This document shows positions 35,814 through 45,581 of a stretch of 64,000 nucleotides of DNA, piece by piece. The stretch's first letter is position 1. Each line of letters opens with the position of its first letter. The stretch lies in the NCBI RefSeq assembly GCF_022760925.1, contig NZ_JAKTNT010000008.1:33579-97578 (forward strand). The letters are read 5' to 3'. This stretch comes from Thermus hydrothermalis (GTDB lineage: Bacteria; Deinococcota; Deinococci; Deinococcales; Thermaceae). The position numbers were made by a program, and so were the translations under genes. The notes beneath the pieces are model-generated. The model was not told the origin of the DNA, searched no databases, and worked only from the letters and a program-made list of their open reading frames with translations.

Positions 35814-36020
35814 CTAAAGGCGGCGGAACTCTTCTTCGGTGAGGCCTATCTGTTGCAGGATTTTCTTAAAGGTTCCCTTGGGCAGCTCTCCGCTGTGGAA
35901 GGGTACCACCACCATACGCCCATCGGGATGCGTATAAAGGCGGTGGCTCCCTTTACCCATCCGTTCGGTAAAGCCCAGGCGTTTGAGCTTGCGAGCCACC
36001 TCCTCTGGCCTAGGCGGCAT
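35814..36020 (-). CDS. hicA: HicA-type mRNA interferase toxin
   Basis: A 68-residue YcfA/HicA protein, [16 protein letters not shown]..., with the conserved active-site His in KGSHRLY and the dsRBD-like beta strands ending [24 protein letters not shown]. HicA toxins cleave mRNA in a translation-independent way. It follows hicB with an 11-base overlap, the antitoxin-first order. The module is antisense to the lysine operon and occupies the gap between hcs and lysT. The stop lies two bases beyond the hcs stop, so the two genes converge. Confidence 0.9.
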   Translation of the reverse strand: MPPRPEEVARKLKRLGFTERMGKGSHRLYTHPDGRMVVVPFHSGELPKGTFKKILQQIGLTEEEFRRL

Positions 36021-36234
36021 CCACGCTTACCTCGGCTACCTGGACATCGGCGGGCAGGGGTTGTCCCTCCGACCGGAGGAAGGTTAGAACCAGTTCCAGG
36101 GCTTCCTTGGCACGGGCCAAAGCCTCTTCGGGAGTTTGGCCGAAGGAATGCGCCTGGGGTAGGGCGGGGAACTCGGCGATCCAGTACCCTGGGCTTTCTG
36201 GGTCCTCGTAGACGAGGGCCGTGTACTTGGGCAT
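36010..36234 (-). CDS. hicB: HicB-type antitoxin, short form
   Basis: A 74-residue HicB-fold protein ([23 protein letters not shown]; then [21 protein letters not shown]), the degenerate-RNase-H antitoxin that neutralises HicA. It is short and lacks the C-terminal helix-turn-helix or ribbon-helix-helix DNA-binding domain, so autorepression is unlikely through this protein alone. The ATG at 36234 is six bases from TATAAT, a leaderless promoter. It is divergent from lysT with only 22 bases between start codons. Confidence 0.88.
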   Translation of the reverse strand: MPKYTALVYEDPESPGYWIAEFPALPQAHSFGQTPEEALARAKEALELVLTFLRSEGQPLPADVQVAEVSVDAA

Positions 36235-36240
36235 ACCCTC

Positions 36241-36246
36241 ATTATA
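36241..36246 (-). promoter_or_regulatory. -10 box of the hicBA promoter, adjoining the lysT ribosome site
   Basis: Consensus TATAAT on the minus strand, six bases before the hicB ATG. On the plus strand the next bases (36247-36251, ending in GGAGG) belong to the lysT ribosome site, so the two signals abut. Confidence 0.7.
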
Positions 36247-36256
36247 GGAGGTGGGC

Positions 36257-37507
36257 ATGGGCTTAACCCTAGCGGAAAAGATCCTCTCCCACAAGGCAGG
36301 GCGCCAGGTACGGGCGGGGGAACTGGTGGTGGTGGAGGTGGACCAGGTGATGGTGGTGGACTCCATCGCCGGGAGCTTCTTCAAGCGCCTAGCGTACCTG
36401 GAAGCCACCCCCCGCTACCCCGAGCGGGTTTCCATCGTCATAGACCACGTGGCCCCTGCGGCCAACCTGGAGGTGGCCAAGGCCCAGAAGGAGATCCGGG
36501 AGTGGGGCAGGCGGCACGGCATCCGGGTCTTTGACGTGGGGCGGGGGGTGTGCCACCAGGTCCTCGTGGAGGAGGGCCTGGCCCAGCCCGGCTGGATCGT
36601 GGTGGGCTCGGACTCCCACTCCACCACCTACGGGGCTGTGGCGGCCTTCGGCACGGGCATGGGGGCCACGGACATCGCCCTTGCGGCGGCTTCGGGCCGC
36701 ACCTGGCTAAAGGTGCCGGAGAGCGTCAAGGTGGTCTTCCGGGGAAAGCTTGCTAAAGGGGTCACGGCCAAGGACGCCGCCCTAGAGATGGTCCGCCTCC
36801 TCACCGCGGAAGGGGCCACCTACATGGCGGTGGAGATCCACCTGGTGGACGGGGCAGAAAGCCTTTCCCGTGGGGAGCGCATGACCCTGGCCAACCTCAC
36901 GGTGGAGGCGGGGGCCAAGGCGGGCCTTGTGGTGCCGAGCGGGGAGATCCTGGAGATGTACCAGGTGCCCGAGTGGCTTTACCCCGACCCCGACGCCCAG
37001 TACGCCCGGGAGGTGGAGATTGACCTCTCCGCCCTCACCCCCAGGGTTTCCGTGCCCTTCTACGTGGACAACGTGCACGAGGTGGCGGCGGTGAAGGGGA
37101 AGCGGGTGGACCAGGTCTTCATCGGCACCTGCACCAACGGGCGCATAGAGGACCTGAGGGCGGCGGCGGAGGTGCTAAAGGGCAGGAAGGTGGCTCCTTG
37201 GGTGCGGCTCCTCGTGGTGCCCGCTTCCAGCCAGGTCCTGGAGGAGGCGGCCAAGGACGGCACCCTTCTCACCCTCCTCGAGGCCGGGGCCACCATCGGC
37301 ACCCCGGGGTGCGGCCCCTGCATGGGGCGGCACATGGGGGTCCTGGCCCCCGGGGAGGTGTGCGTCTCCACCTCCAACCGCAACTTCCGCGGGCGCATGG
37401 GAGCCCCGGACGCCGAGATCTACCTGGCAAGCCCCCGGGTGGCGGCGGCGAGCGCCGTGGCCGGGTACCTCACCACCCCGGAGGAGCTGGAGGTGGCCCA
37501 TGCCTAG
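36257..37507 (+). CDS. lysT: Homoaconitase large subunit
   Basis: With LysU, isomerises homocitrate to homoisocitrate through homoaconitate using a [4Fe-4S] cluster. The 416-residue protein has the aconitase-family ligand cysteines in IGTCTNGRIEDL (about residue 290) and GTPGCGPCMGRH (about 350 and 353), plus GSDSHSTTYGAVAAFGTGMG. I chose the ATG at 36257, 5 bases after GGAGGT; a GTG two codons upstream lies within that site. It overlaps lysU by 8 bases. Confidence 0.95.
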   Translation: MGLTLAEKILSHKAGRQVRAGELVVVEVDQVMVVDSIAGSFFKRLAYLEATPRYPERVSIVIDHVAPAANLEVAKAQKEIREWGRRHGIRVFDVGRGVCHQVLVEEGLAQPGWIVVGSDSHSTTYGAVAAFGTGMGATDIALAAASGRTWLKVPESVKVVFRGKLAKGVTAKDAALEMVRLLTAEGATYMAVEIHLVDGAESLSRGERMTLANLTVEAGAKAGLVVPSGEILEMYQVPEWLYPDPDAQYAREVEIDLSALTPRVSVPFYVDNVHEVAAVKGKRVDQVFIGTCTNGRIEDLRAAAEVLKGRKVAPWVRLLVVPASSQVLEEAAKDGTLLTLLEAGATIGTPGCGPCMGRHMGVLAPGEVCVSTSNRNFRGRMGAPDAEIYLASPRVAAASAVAGYLTTPEELEVAHA

Positions 37508-37991
37508 GGTGTGGAAGTTCGGCGACCAGATCAACACGGACGATATCCTTCCCGGGAAGTACGCCCCCTTCATGGTGGGGGAGGACCGCTTCCACCAGTT
37601 TGCCTTCGCCCACCTAAGGCCCGGGTTCGCCCAGGAGGTCCGCCCGGGGGACATCCTGGTCTTCGGCCGGAACGCCGGGCTAGGCTCTAGCCGGGAGTAC
37701 GCCCCCGAGGCCCTCAAGCGCCTGGGGATACGGGCGATCATCGCCAAGAGCTACGCCCGCATCTTCTTCCGCAACCTGGTGAACCTGGGCATCGTTCCCT
37801 TTGAATCGGAGGAGGTGGTGGATGCGCTAGAGGACGGCGACGAGGTGGACCTGGACCTGGAAAGGGGGGTTTTGCGGAAGGGCGACCAGAGCTTCGCCCT
37901 CCGTCCCCCGCCCCCGTTCCTCCTGGAGGCGCTCAAGGAGGGTTCGCTCCTGGACTACTACAAGAAGCACGGGCGCTTCCCGGGGGAGTAA
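37500..37991 (+). CDS. lysU: Homoaconitase small subunit
   Basis: A 163-residue swivel domain of the two-subunit homoaconitase. The motif FGDQINTDDILPGKY near the start and the substrate-specificity/loop region GRNAGLGSSREYAPEALKRLGIRAIIAKSYARIFFRN are typical of the LeuD/LysU small subunits. The start codon is inside the end of lysT, so synthesis of the two subunits is coupled. Distinguishing homoaconitase from isopropylmalate isomerase here relies on location in the lys operon. Confidence 0.95.
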   Translation: MPRVWKFGDQINTDDILPGKYAPFMVGEDRFHQFAFAHLRPGFAQEVRPGDILVFGRNAGLGSSREYAPEALKRLGIRAIIAKSYARIFFRNLVNLGIVPFESEEVVDALEDGDEVDLDLERGVLRKGDQSFALRPPPPFLLEALKEGSLLDYYKKHGRFPGE

Positions 37992-38000
37992 ACTTTGGGC

Positions 38001-38318
38001 ATGGAGGACCTAGAGATCGTCTGTCCGGTGTGCGGCGAGGCCAGCGTGGTGTTGGCCGAGGACCTGGAGACCCTCGAGGTGGGGGACGTCCTGGAGTGCG
38101 AGGCCTGCGGGGCCTTCTTGGAGGTGGTTTCCCTGGACCCCTTGGAGGTGGAGGTGACGGAGGAGGGCCTGGAAGGCTTCTTCGTGGACTGCCCCCGTTG
38201 CGGCTACACCTTTGAGGTGTCCGAGGAGGACCAGGGCCAAGAGGTGCAGTGCCCCGAGTGCGGCTTTGGCTTTGTCCCCGACTGGAGCGAGGTGGAAGAG
38301 GAGGACGAGGAATGGTAG
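38001..38318 (+). CDS. Tandem zinc-ribbon protein resembling LysW, in the lysine operon
   Basis: A 105-residue, very acidic protein of unknown function. Its first half (1-58) aligns closely with LysW: CPVC (Cys8, Cys11) and CEAC (Cys33, Cys36), then [12 protein letters not shown], where LysW has [12 protein letters not shown]. The second half has another zinc ribbon, CPRC (Cys64, Cys67) and CPEC (Cys84, Cys87). The protein ends in EEEDEEW, lacking the terminal EDWGE whose Glu carries the substrate in LysW. It starts 9 bases after lysU, and its stop overlaps the lysW start. It could be a non-carrier regulator, a chaperone for LysW, or a second carrier; none is demonstrated. Confidence 0.8.
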   Translation: MEDLEIVCPVCGEASVVLAEDLETLEVGDVLECEACGAFLEVVSLDPLEVEVTEEGLEGFFVDCPRCGYTFEVSEEDQGQEVQCPECGFGFVPDWSEVEEEDEEW

Positions 38319-38476
38319 CTACTTGTCCCGAGTGCGGTGCGGAGATTCGCCTGGAGAACCCGGAGCTTGGCGAGCTTTTGGTTTGCGAGGACTGCGGGGC
38401 GGAGCTGGAGGTGGTGGGGCTAGACCCCTTGCGCCTGGAGCCCGCCCCCGAGGAGGCGGAGGACTGGGGCGAGTGA
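38312..38476 (+). CDS. lysW: LysW amino-group carrier protein
   Basis: A 54-residue zinc-ribbon protein to which the amino group of 2-aminoadipate is attached, protecting it through lysine synthesis. Zinc ligands are Cys5, Cys8, Cys25 and Cys28. The conserved C-terminal EDWGE (50-54) is intact, with the terminal Glu as attachment site. The acidic surface is recognised by LysX, LysZ and LysY. The ATG overlaps the stop of the upstream zinc-ribbon gene (ATGGTAG). A terminator-like hairpin follows before lysX. Confidence 0.96.
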   Translation: MVATCPECGAEIRLENPELGELLVCEDCGAELEVVGLDPLRLEPAPEEAEDWGE

Positions 38477-38491
38477 GGCCCTGAGGACCTA

Positions 38492-38520
38492 GGGGAAGGC
38501 TTCCTGGCCTTCCCCCTTTT
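38492..38520 (+). terminator. Terminator-like hairpin between lysW and lysX
   Basis: 9-bp stem GGGGAAGGC / GCCTTCCCC with a 6-base loop, followed by CTTTT, 16 bases after the lysW stop. Partial termination or 3'-end protection would raise LysW above the downstream enzymes. Confidence 0.7.
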
Positions 38521-38527
38521 CTGAACC

Positions 38528-40400
<1,873 letters not shown>

Positions 40401-40409
40401 GGAGGCGCC

Positions 40410-41219
40410 ATGATCGTGGTCAAGGTGGGCGGTGCCGAGGGCATCAACTACGAGGCGGTGGCCAAGGATGCGGCCTCCCTCTGGCGGGAGGGCGTGCGGC
40501 TCATCCTGGTCCATGGGGGGAGCAGCGAGACCAACAAGGTGGCGGAGGCCTTGGGCCACCCGCCCCGCTTCCTCACCCACCCCGGGGGGCAGGTGAGCCG
40601 CCTCACGGACCGCAGGACCCTGGAGATCTTTGAGATGGTCTACTGCGGCCTGGTGAACAAGCGCCTGGTGGAGCTTTTGCAACGGGAAGGGGCGAACGCC
40701 ATTGGGCTTTCCGGTTTGGACGGGAGGCTTTTTGTGGGCCGCAGGAAGACCGCGGTGAAGTACGTGGAAGACGGCAAAATCAAAATCCACCGCGGGGACT
40801 ACACGGGCACGGTGGAGGAGGTGAACCGGGCCCTTCTGGACCTCCTTCTGGGGGCGGGCTACCTTCCCGTGCTCACCCCACCCGCCCTAAGCTACGAGAA
40901 CGAGGCCATCAACACGGACGGGGACCAGATCGCCGCCCTCCTCGCCACCACCTACCAGGCGGAGGCCTTGGTGTACCTCTCCAACGTGCCGGGGCTTCTC
41001 GCCCGCTACCCCGACGAGGGGAGCCTGGTGCGGGAAATCCCCGTGGACCGGGTGGAGGACCCCGAGTACCTGGCCCTGGCCCAGGGGCGGATGAAGCGCA
41101 AGGTCATGGGGGCGGTGGAGGCGGTGCGGGGCGGGGTGAAGCGGGTGGTCTTCGCCGACGCCCGGGTGGAAAACCCCATCCGGCGCGCCCTGGCCGGGGA
41201 AGGCACCGTGGTACGCTAG
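40410..41219 (+). CDS. lysZ: LysZ, LysW-aminoadipate kinase
   Basis: A 269-residue amino-acid kinase of the ArgB family that phosphorylates the side-chain carboxylate of LysW-bound 2-aminoadipate. Landmarks are [21 protein letters not shown] (glycine-rich phosphate site), [12 protein letters not shown] and [15 protein letters not shown] near the nucleotide site. It begins after GGAGGCGCC. The remaining pathway enzymes (LysJ, LysK, homoisocitrate dehydrogenase) are not in this window. Confidence 0.95.
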   Translation: MIVVKVGGAEGINYEAVAKDAASLWREGVRLILVHGGSSETNKVAEALGHPPRFLTHPGGQVSRLTDRRTLEIFEMVYCGLVNKRLVELLQREGANAIGLSGLDGRLFVGRRKTAVKYVEDGKIKIHRGDYTGTVEEVNRALLDLLLGAGYLPVLTPPALSYENEAINTDGDQIAALLATTYQAEALVYLSNVPGLLARYPDEGSLVREIPVDRVEDPEYLALAQGRMKRKVMGAVEAVRGGVKRVVFADARVENPIRRALAGEGTVVR

Positions 41220-41223
41220 GCCC

Positions 41224-42786
41224 ATGGCGCGCTTTGCCCTGGTCCTCCACGGCCACCTTCCCTACGTGCGGGCCCACGGGATGTGGCCCTTTGGGGAGGA
41301 GACCCTCTACGAGGCCATGGCCGAAACCTACCTGCCCCTTCTTCGGGCCTTGGAAAGGCTTTGGCAGGAAGGGGTGGAGGCCCGCTTTACCCTGGGCATC
41401 ACGCCCATTCTGGCGGAGCAACTGGCGGACGCCCGCATCCGGGAAGGCTTTGTCGCCTACGCCCGCGACCGCCTGGAAAGGGCCCAAGGGGACTACCTCC
41501 GCTACCAGGGCACGGATCTGGAGAAAAGCGCCCGCCACCAGGTGGGGTTTTGGGAGCTAACCCTAGACCACTTCCATGCCCTTTCCGGGGAGATCCTCCC
41601 CGCCTTCCGCCGGGCCCAGGACCGGGGCCAGGTGGAGCTCATCACCTCCAACGCCACCCACGGCTACTCGCCCCTTTTGGGCTACGACGAGGCCCTTTGG
41701 GCCCAGATCAAGACCGGGGTGGCCACCCACCGCCGCCACTTCGCCCAGCACCCCACGGGGTTTTGGCTGCCCGAGATGGCCTACCGCCCCAAAGGGTTTT
41801 GGAAGCCCCCGGTGGAGGGTCCCCCGGAGGGGCTCAGGGCCGGGGTGAACGAGCTTTTGATGCGGGCTGGGATCCGCTACACCTTTGTGGACGCCCACCT
41901 GGTGCAAGGGGGAAGGCCCCTTGCCCCATACGGAGAGGCTAGCGCAGGGCCGGTGGAGAGCGGGGAAGCCACCTTTTACGTGCACGAGCTGGAGTCGGGG
42001 CTTAGGGTGCTCGCCCGCAACCAGGAGACGGCCCTGCAGGTCTGGAGCGCCGACTATGGCTACCCCGGGGAGGGGCTATACCGGGAGTTCCACCGCAAGG
42101 ACCCCCTGTCCGGCCTCCACCACTGGCGGGTGACCCACCGCAAGGCGGACCTCGCCGCCAAAGCCCCCTATGACCCCGAGGCGGCCTTCGCCAAGGTGCG
42201 GGAGCATGCGGCCCACTTCGTGGGCCTGGTGGGGCGGCTTGCCCAGGGGCACCCGGAAGGGGTGATCCTCGCTCCCTACGACGCCGAGCTTTTCGGCCAC
42301 TGGTGGTACGAGGGGGTGGCGTGGCTGGAGGAGGTGCTTCGCCTTCTGGCCCGGGAAGAAGGGGTGAAGGCGGTGACGGCCAAGGAGGCGGTCCAGGGGC
42401 CTGCCCTCCGCACCGCCTTGCCCGAGGGGTCCTGGGGCCGGGGTGGGGACCACCGGGTCTGGCTCAACGGGGCCACCTTGGACTACTGGCGGCAGGTGTA
42501 CCGGGCGGAGGGGGCCATGCGGGAGGCGGTGCGGCGCGGGGTTTTGCCCCCAAAGGTCCTGCAGCAGGCCATGCGGGAGCTCCTCCTCCTGGAGGCCTCC
42601 GACTGGCCCTTCCTCATAGACACCGGCCAGGCCCGGGAGTACGCGGAGGAGCGGTATAAGGCCCATGCGGAGCGGTTCTTCCGCCTCCTCCAGGGGGTTT
42701 CCCCGGAGGAGCTTAAGGCCTTGGAGGAAGAGGACAACCCCTTCCCCGAGGCCGAGTATCGGCTTTACCTGGGCCTCGAGGGGTAG
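41224..42786 (+). CDS. GH57 1,4-alpha-glucan branching enzyme
   Basis: A 520-residue GH57 enzyme that cuts alpha-1,4 glucan and reattaches the segment by alpha-1,6 linkage to make glycogen-like polymer. Length and catalytic residues match the characterised T. thermophilus enzyme: nucleophile Glu184 in [10 protein letters not shown] and acid/base Asp353 in [22 protein letters not shown] near the start is the first GH57 motif. It begins 4 bases after lysZ, so it lies in the lysine transcription unit despite the unrelated function. Confidence 0.96.
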   Translation: MARFALVLHGHLPYVRAHGMWPFGEETLYEAMAETYLPLLRALERLWQEGVEARFTLGITPILAEQLADARIREGFVAYARDRLERAQGDYLRYQGTDLEKSARHQVGFWELTLDHFHALSGEILPAFRRAQDRGQVELITSNATHGYSPLLGYDEALWAQIKTGVATHRRHFAQHPTGFWLPEMAYRPKGFWKPPVEGPPEGLRAGVNELLMRAGIRYTFVDAHLVQGGRPLAPYGEASAGPVESGEATFYVHELESGLRVLARNQETALQVWSADYGYPGEGLYREFHRKDPLSGLHHWRVTHRKADLAAKAPYDPEAAFAKVREHAAHFVGLVGRLAQGHPEGVILAPYDAELFGHWWYEGVAWLEEVLRLLAREEGVKAVTAKEAVQGPALRTALPEGSWGRGGDHRVWLNGATLDYWRQVYRAEGAMREAVRRGVLPPKVLQQAMRELLLLEASDWPFLIDTGQAREYAEERYKAHAERFFRLLQGVSPEELKALEEEDNPFPEAEYRLYLGLEG

Positions 42787-42795
42787 GATAAGGCC

Positions 42796-43671
42796 GTGGT
42801 CCGGCATGCCATCGTGCAGTTCCGGCCGGAAAAGGGGCGGATCCGGGAGAGCCTTGGCCGTCTGGCCGAAGCCCTCCGCCTCCTAAAGCCCCACGCCCCT
42901 GAGGTGGTGGTCCTGCCCGAGGCCGCCCTCACGGGGTACTTCCTGCAAGGGGGGGTGCGGGAGCTCGCCCTCACCCGGTACGAGCTATTGGAACTCCTCT
43001 CCCAGGTGTACAAGGAGGTGGGGTGGGAGGGGCTTTTGGACGTGGTGGTGGGGTTTTACGAGCGGGACGAGGGGGCTTACTACAACAGCGCCGCCTACCT
43101 AGAGCTTCCCCACCGGGTGGTCCACGTGCACCGCAAGGTCTTCCTCCCCACCTACGGGGTTTTTGACGAGGAGCGCTACCTGGCCCGGGGCCGGCGGGTG
43201 GAGGCCTTCAACACCCGCTTCGGCCGGGCGGCCATCCTCATCTGCGAGGACTTTTGGCACTCCGTCACCGCCACCATCGCCGCCTTGGACGGGGCGGAGG
43301 TCATCTACGTGCCGGCGGCGAGCCCGGCCCGGGGCTTCCAAGGGGAGCGGCCGGAGAACGTGGCCCGCTGGCGGACCCTGGCCCAGGCGGTGGCGGCGGA
43401 GCACGGGGTGTACGTGGTCCTGGCGAGCCTGGTGGGGTTTGAGGCGGGGAAGGGGATGAGCGGGGGGAGCTTGGTGGCGGGCCCGGAGGGGCGGATCCTG
43501 GCCGAGGCCCCCCTTTTTGAGGAGGCGGCCCTCCTCTTTGCCCTGGACCGGGAGCGGATCCCCCCGGTGCGCTACGATAGCCCCCTCCTCTCCGACCTCG
43601 AGGCGGGCCTTCCCCTTCTCCTCCAAGACCTCACCCGGGTCCTAAGCGGGAGGCGGCATGAAGCTCCTTGA
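42796..43671 (+). CDS. Nitrilase-superfamily amidohydrolase, probable glutaminase partner of NAD synthetase
   Basis: A 291-residue carbon-nitrogen hydrolase with the catalytic triad Glu42 (VVLPEAALTGY), Lys114 (VHRKVFLPTYGVFDE) and Cys150 (AAILICEDFWHS). The CEDFWH and PTYGVFDEERYL segments are typical of the glutaminase domain of glutamine-dependent NAD synthetases. The gene overlaps nadE by 14 bases. In most bacteria these activities are fused, so here they may form a two-subunit enzyme in which this protein supplies ammonia. Start GTG at 42796. Confidence 0.88.
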   Translation: MVRHAIVQFRPEKGRIRESLGRLAEALRLLKPHAPEVVVLPEAALTGYFLQGGVRELALTRYELLELLSQVYKEVGWEGLLDVVVGFYERDEGAYYNSAAYLELPHRVVHVHRKVFLPTYGVFDEERYLARGRRVEAFNTRFGRAAILICEDFWHSVTATIAALDGAEVIYVPAASPARGFQGERPENVARWRTLAQAVAAEHGVYVVLASLVGFEAGKGMSGGSLVAGPEGRILAEAPLFEEAALLFALDRERIPPVRYDSPLLSDLEAGLPLLLQDLTRVLSGRRHEAP

Positions 43672-44503
43672 GGCCCCAAAGGCGCACGAGGTGTTGGAGC
43701 TCAACTGGCCCCTGGTGGCGGACTTCCTCACCCGCTTCCTCCGGGAGGAGCTCGCCTGGCGGGGCTACGGGAAGGCCATCGTGGCGGTTTCGGGAGGGGT
43801 GGACTCCGCCACCACCTTGGCCTTGGCGGTGAGGGCCTTGGGGCCAGGGAACGTCCACGCCCTCTTCCTGCCCCACAGGGACTCGAGCCCCCTTTCCCGG
43901 GAGCACGCCTACCTGGTGGCGGCAACCTTCGGCGTGGCCCTGGAGGAGGTGGACATCACCCCCATGGTGGAGGGGTACGCCGCCCTAACCCCCGACCTCA
44001 CCCCCCACCGGAAGGGGAACGTCATGGCCCGGGCCCGCATGATCGTCCTCTTTGACAAGTCCGAGGCCTACAAGGCCCTCCCCTTGGGCACGGGCAACAA
44101 GACGGAAAGGCTTTTCGGCTACTTCACCTGGCACGGGGACGACACCCCTCCGGTGAACCCCTTGGGCGACCTCTACAAGACCCAGGTGTGGCGCCTGGCG
44201 GAGTACCTGGGGGTGCCGGAGGCGGTGGTGAAAAAGCCCCCCACCGCTGACCTCATCCCCGGCCAGACGGACGAGGCGGACCTGGGGGTGCGCTACCTGC
44301 GGGCGGACGTGATCCTGGAGCACTACCTCAAGGGCTACCCGGACGCCTACATCCTAAGCCTCGGCTACACCGAGGAGGAGCTAAAGCGGGTGAAGGAGCG
44401 GGTGAACCGCACCCACTGGAAGCGGGCCCTGCCCACCGTGGCCCTCCTTTCCTCCACGGCCATCGGGGAGTTCTACCTGAGGCCCTTGGACTATAGGCTT
44501 TGA
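43658..44503 (+). CDS. nadE: NAD+ synthetase
   Basis: A 281-residue N-type ATP pyrophosphatase that amidates deamido-NAD to NAD+. The PP-loop SGGVDS (45-50) is intact, with GTGNKTERLFGYFTWHGDD and PPTADLIPGQTDE as NadE signatures. It has no glutaminase domain of its own; the overlapping upstream nitrilase gene likely provides it. It is followed two bases later by a NERD-domain gene. Confidence 0.95.
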   Translation: MKLLEAPKAHEVLELNWPLVADFLTRFLREELAWRGYGKAIVAVSGGVDSATTLALAVRALGPGNVHALFLPHRDSSPLSREHAYLVAATFGVALEEVDITPMVEGYAALTPDLTPHRKGNVMARARMIVLFDKSEAYKALPLGTGNKTERLFGYFTWHGDDTPPVNPLGDLYKTQVWRLAEYLGVPEAVVKKPPTADLIPGQTDEADLGVRYLRADVILEHYLKGYPDAYILSLGYTEEELKRVKERVNRTHWKRALPTVALLSSTAIGEFYLRPLDYRL

Positions 44504-44505
44504 GC

Positions 44506-45156
44506 ATGGCGCGCCAAGTGGGCAAAGCGGGAAAGACGCTTTCTAGAAAGCTCTGGCGGGTGGCCGGGGTTTTGCTGGGCTTTGGGTTTTTGGTCTGGCT
44601 CTTGGTAAAGCTCTTGGTCCCCTGGGCGGGGTTTTTGGCGCTACCCGTGGCGGTTCTGGTGGTGGCCAGACTCCTCCAGGACAAGGAGGTGGAGCGGGCG
44701 GTGGTGGCCAATGCCCGGGGCTACCTCGGGGAGGCCCGTGTGGGCCAGGTCCTGGCCGGCCTCCCCTCCACCTGGCGGGTCTTCCATGACGTGGACCTGG
44801 GTGGGGAGAACGCCGACCACGTGGTGGTGGGACCGCCTGGGGTCTTCAACGTGGAGGTCAAGAACTATACCGGCAAGATCCGGGCCACCCCCAAGGGCCT
44901 TTGGATCCGGGGGGAGCGCCGGGATGACCTCGTCCGCCAGGCTTGGCGCCAGGCGCATAAGCTCCGGGAGCTTTTGGGGGTGGAGGTGGAGCCCCTTCTG
45001 GTCTTTGTGAGCGGGGAGTTGGAGGGCCGCCAAGTGGGCCGGCTTCCCGTGCTCCGCCCCGAGGAGGCGGTGCCCTACCTCAAAGGACTTCCCCCCCGCT
45101 TGGGCTTTGCCGAGGCGCAAAGGATAGCCCAGGTTTTGGAAAGGAAGGTGAAGTGA
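44506..45156 (+). CDS. Membrane-anchored NERD-domain protein
   Basis: A 216-residue protein. An N-terminal hydrophobic region (about 20-58) contains one or two transmembrane helices. A NERD (nuclease-related) domain follows, with GEARVGQVLAGLP, the core VFHDVDLGGENADHVVVGPPGVFNVEVKNYTG (the D and ExK residues of the PD-(D/E)xK fold) and a final LPVLRPEEAVPYL. Nuclease activity is plausible from these residues but unproven. It lies between nadE and a CoA-binding protein gene, overlapping the latter by one base. Confidence 0.85.
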   Translation: MARQVGKAGKTLSRKLWRVAGVLLGFGFLVWLLVKLLVPWAGFLALPVAVLVVARLLQDKEVERAVVANARGYLGEARVGQVLAGLPSTWRVFHDVDLGGENADHVVVGPPGVFNVEVKNYTGKIRATPKGLWIRGERRDDLVRQAWRQAHKLRELLGVEVEPLLVFVSGELEGRQVGRLPVLRPEEAVPYLKGLPPRLGFAEAQRIAQVLERKVK

Positions 45157-45581
45157 TGGAGGACGCGGCCTTGCGGGCTTACCTGGAGAAGGCCCGGACC
45201 ATCGCCGTCCTGGGCGCCCACAAGGACCCTTCCCGCCCCGCCCACTACGTGCCCAGGTACCTGTGGGAGAGGGGCTACCGCATCCTGCCCGTAAACCCCC
45301 GCTTCGCCGGGGAGGTGCTCTTTGGGGAAAAGGTGGCGGCGAGCCTAGGGGAGCTTTCGGAGGGCGTGGACCTTCTGGACGTCTTCCGCCCCCCTTCCGC
45401 CCTCATGGGGCACCTGGAGGAAATCCTGGCCCTGAGGCCCGGCCTCGTCTGGCTCCAGTCCGGCATCCGCCACCCGGCCTTTGAGGAGGCCCTGAAGGGG
45501 GCCGGCATACCCGTGGTGGCGGACCGCTGCCTCATGGTGGAGCACAAGCGCCTCTTTAGGGGCCCCATTCCCTTGCCGTGA
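45156..45581 (+). CDS. CoA-binding domain protein (YccU type)
   Basis: A 141-residue Rossmann-fold protein: TIAVLGAHKDPSRPAHYVPRYLWERGYRILPVNP at the nucleotide-binding N-terminus, then VDLLDVFRPPSA, VWLQSGIRHP and VVADRCLMVEHKRL. These match the stand-alone CoA-binding proteins related to succinyl-CoA synthetase alpha and YccU. Function is unassigned, and CoA binding is inferred from the family. The ATG at 45156 overlaps the previous stop (TGATGG), and its own stop overlaps the mutY GTG. Confidence 0.9.
   Translation: MEDAALRAYLEKARTIAVLGAHKDPSRPAHYVPRYLWERGYRILPVNPRFAGEVLFGEKVAASLGELSEGVDLLDVFRPPSALMGHLEEILALRPGLVWLQSGIRHPAFEEALKGAGIPVVADRCLMVEHKRLFRGPIPLP

Noticed and set aside
36389..37747. 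Several antisense frames of 60-190 codons in lysT/lysU
   Set aside because: They have no start signals and are shadows of the conserved homoaconitase subunits.
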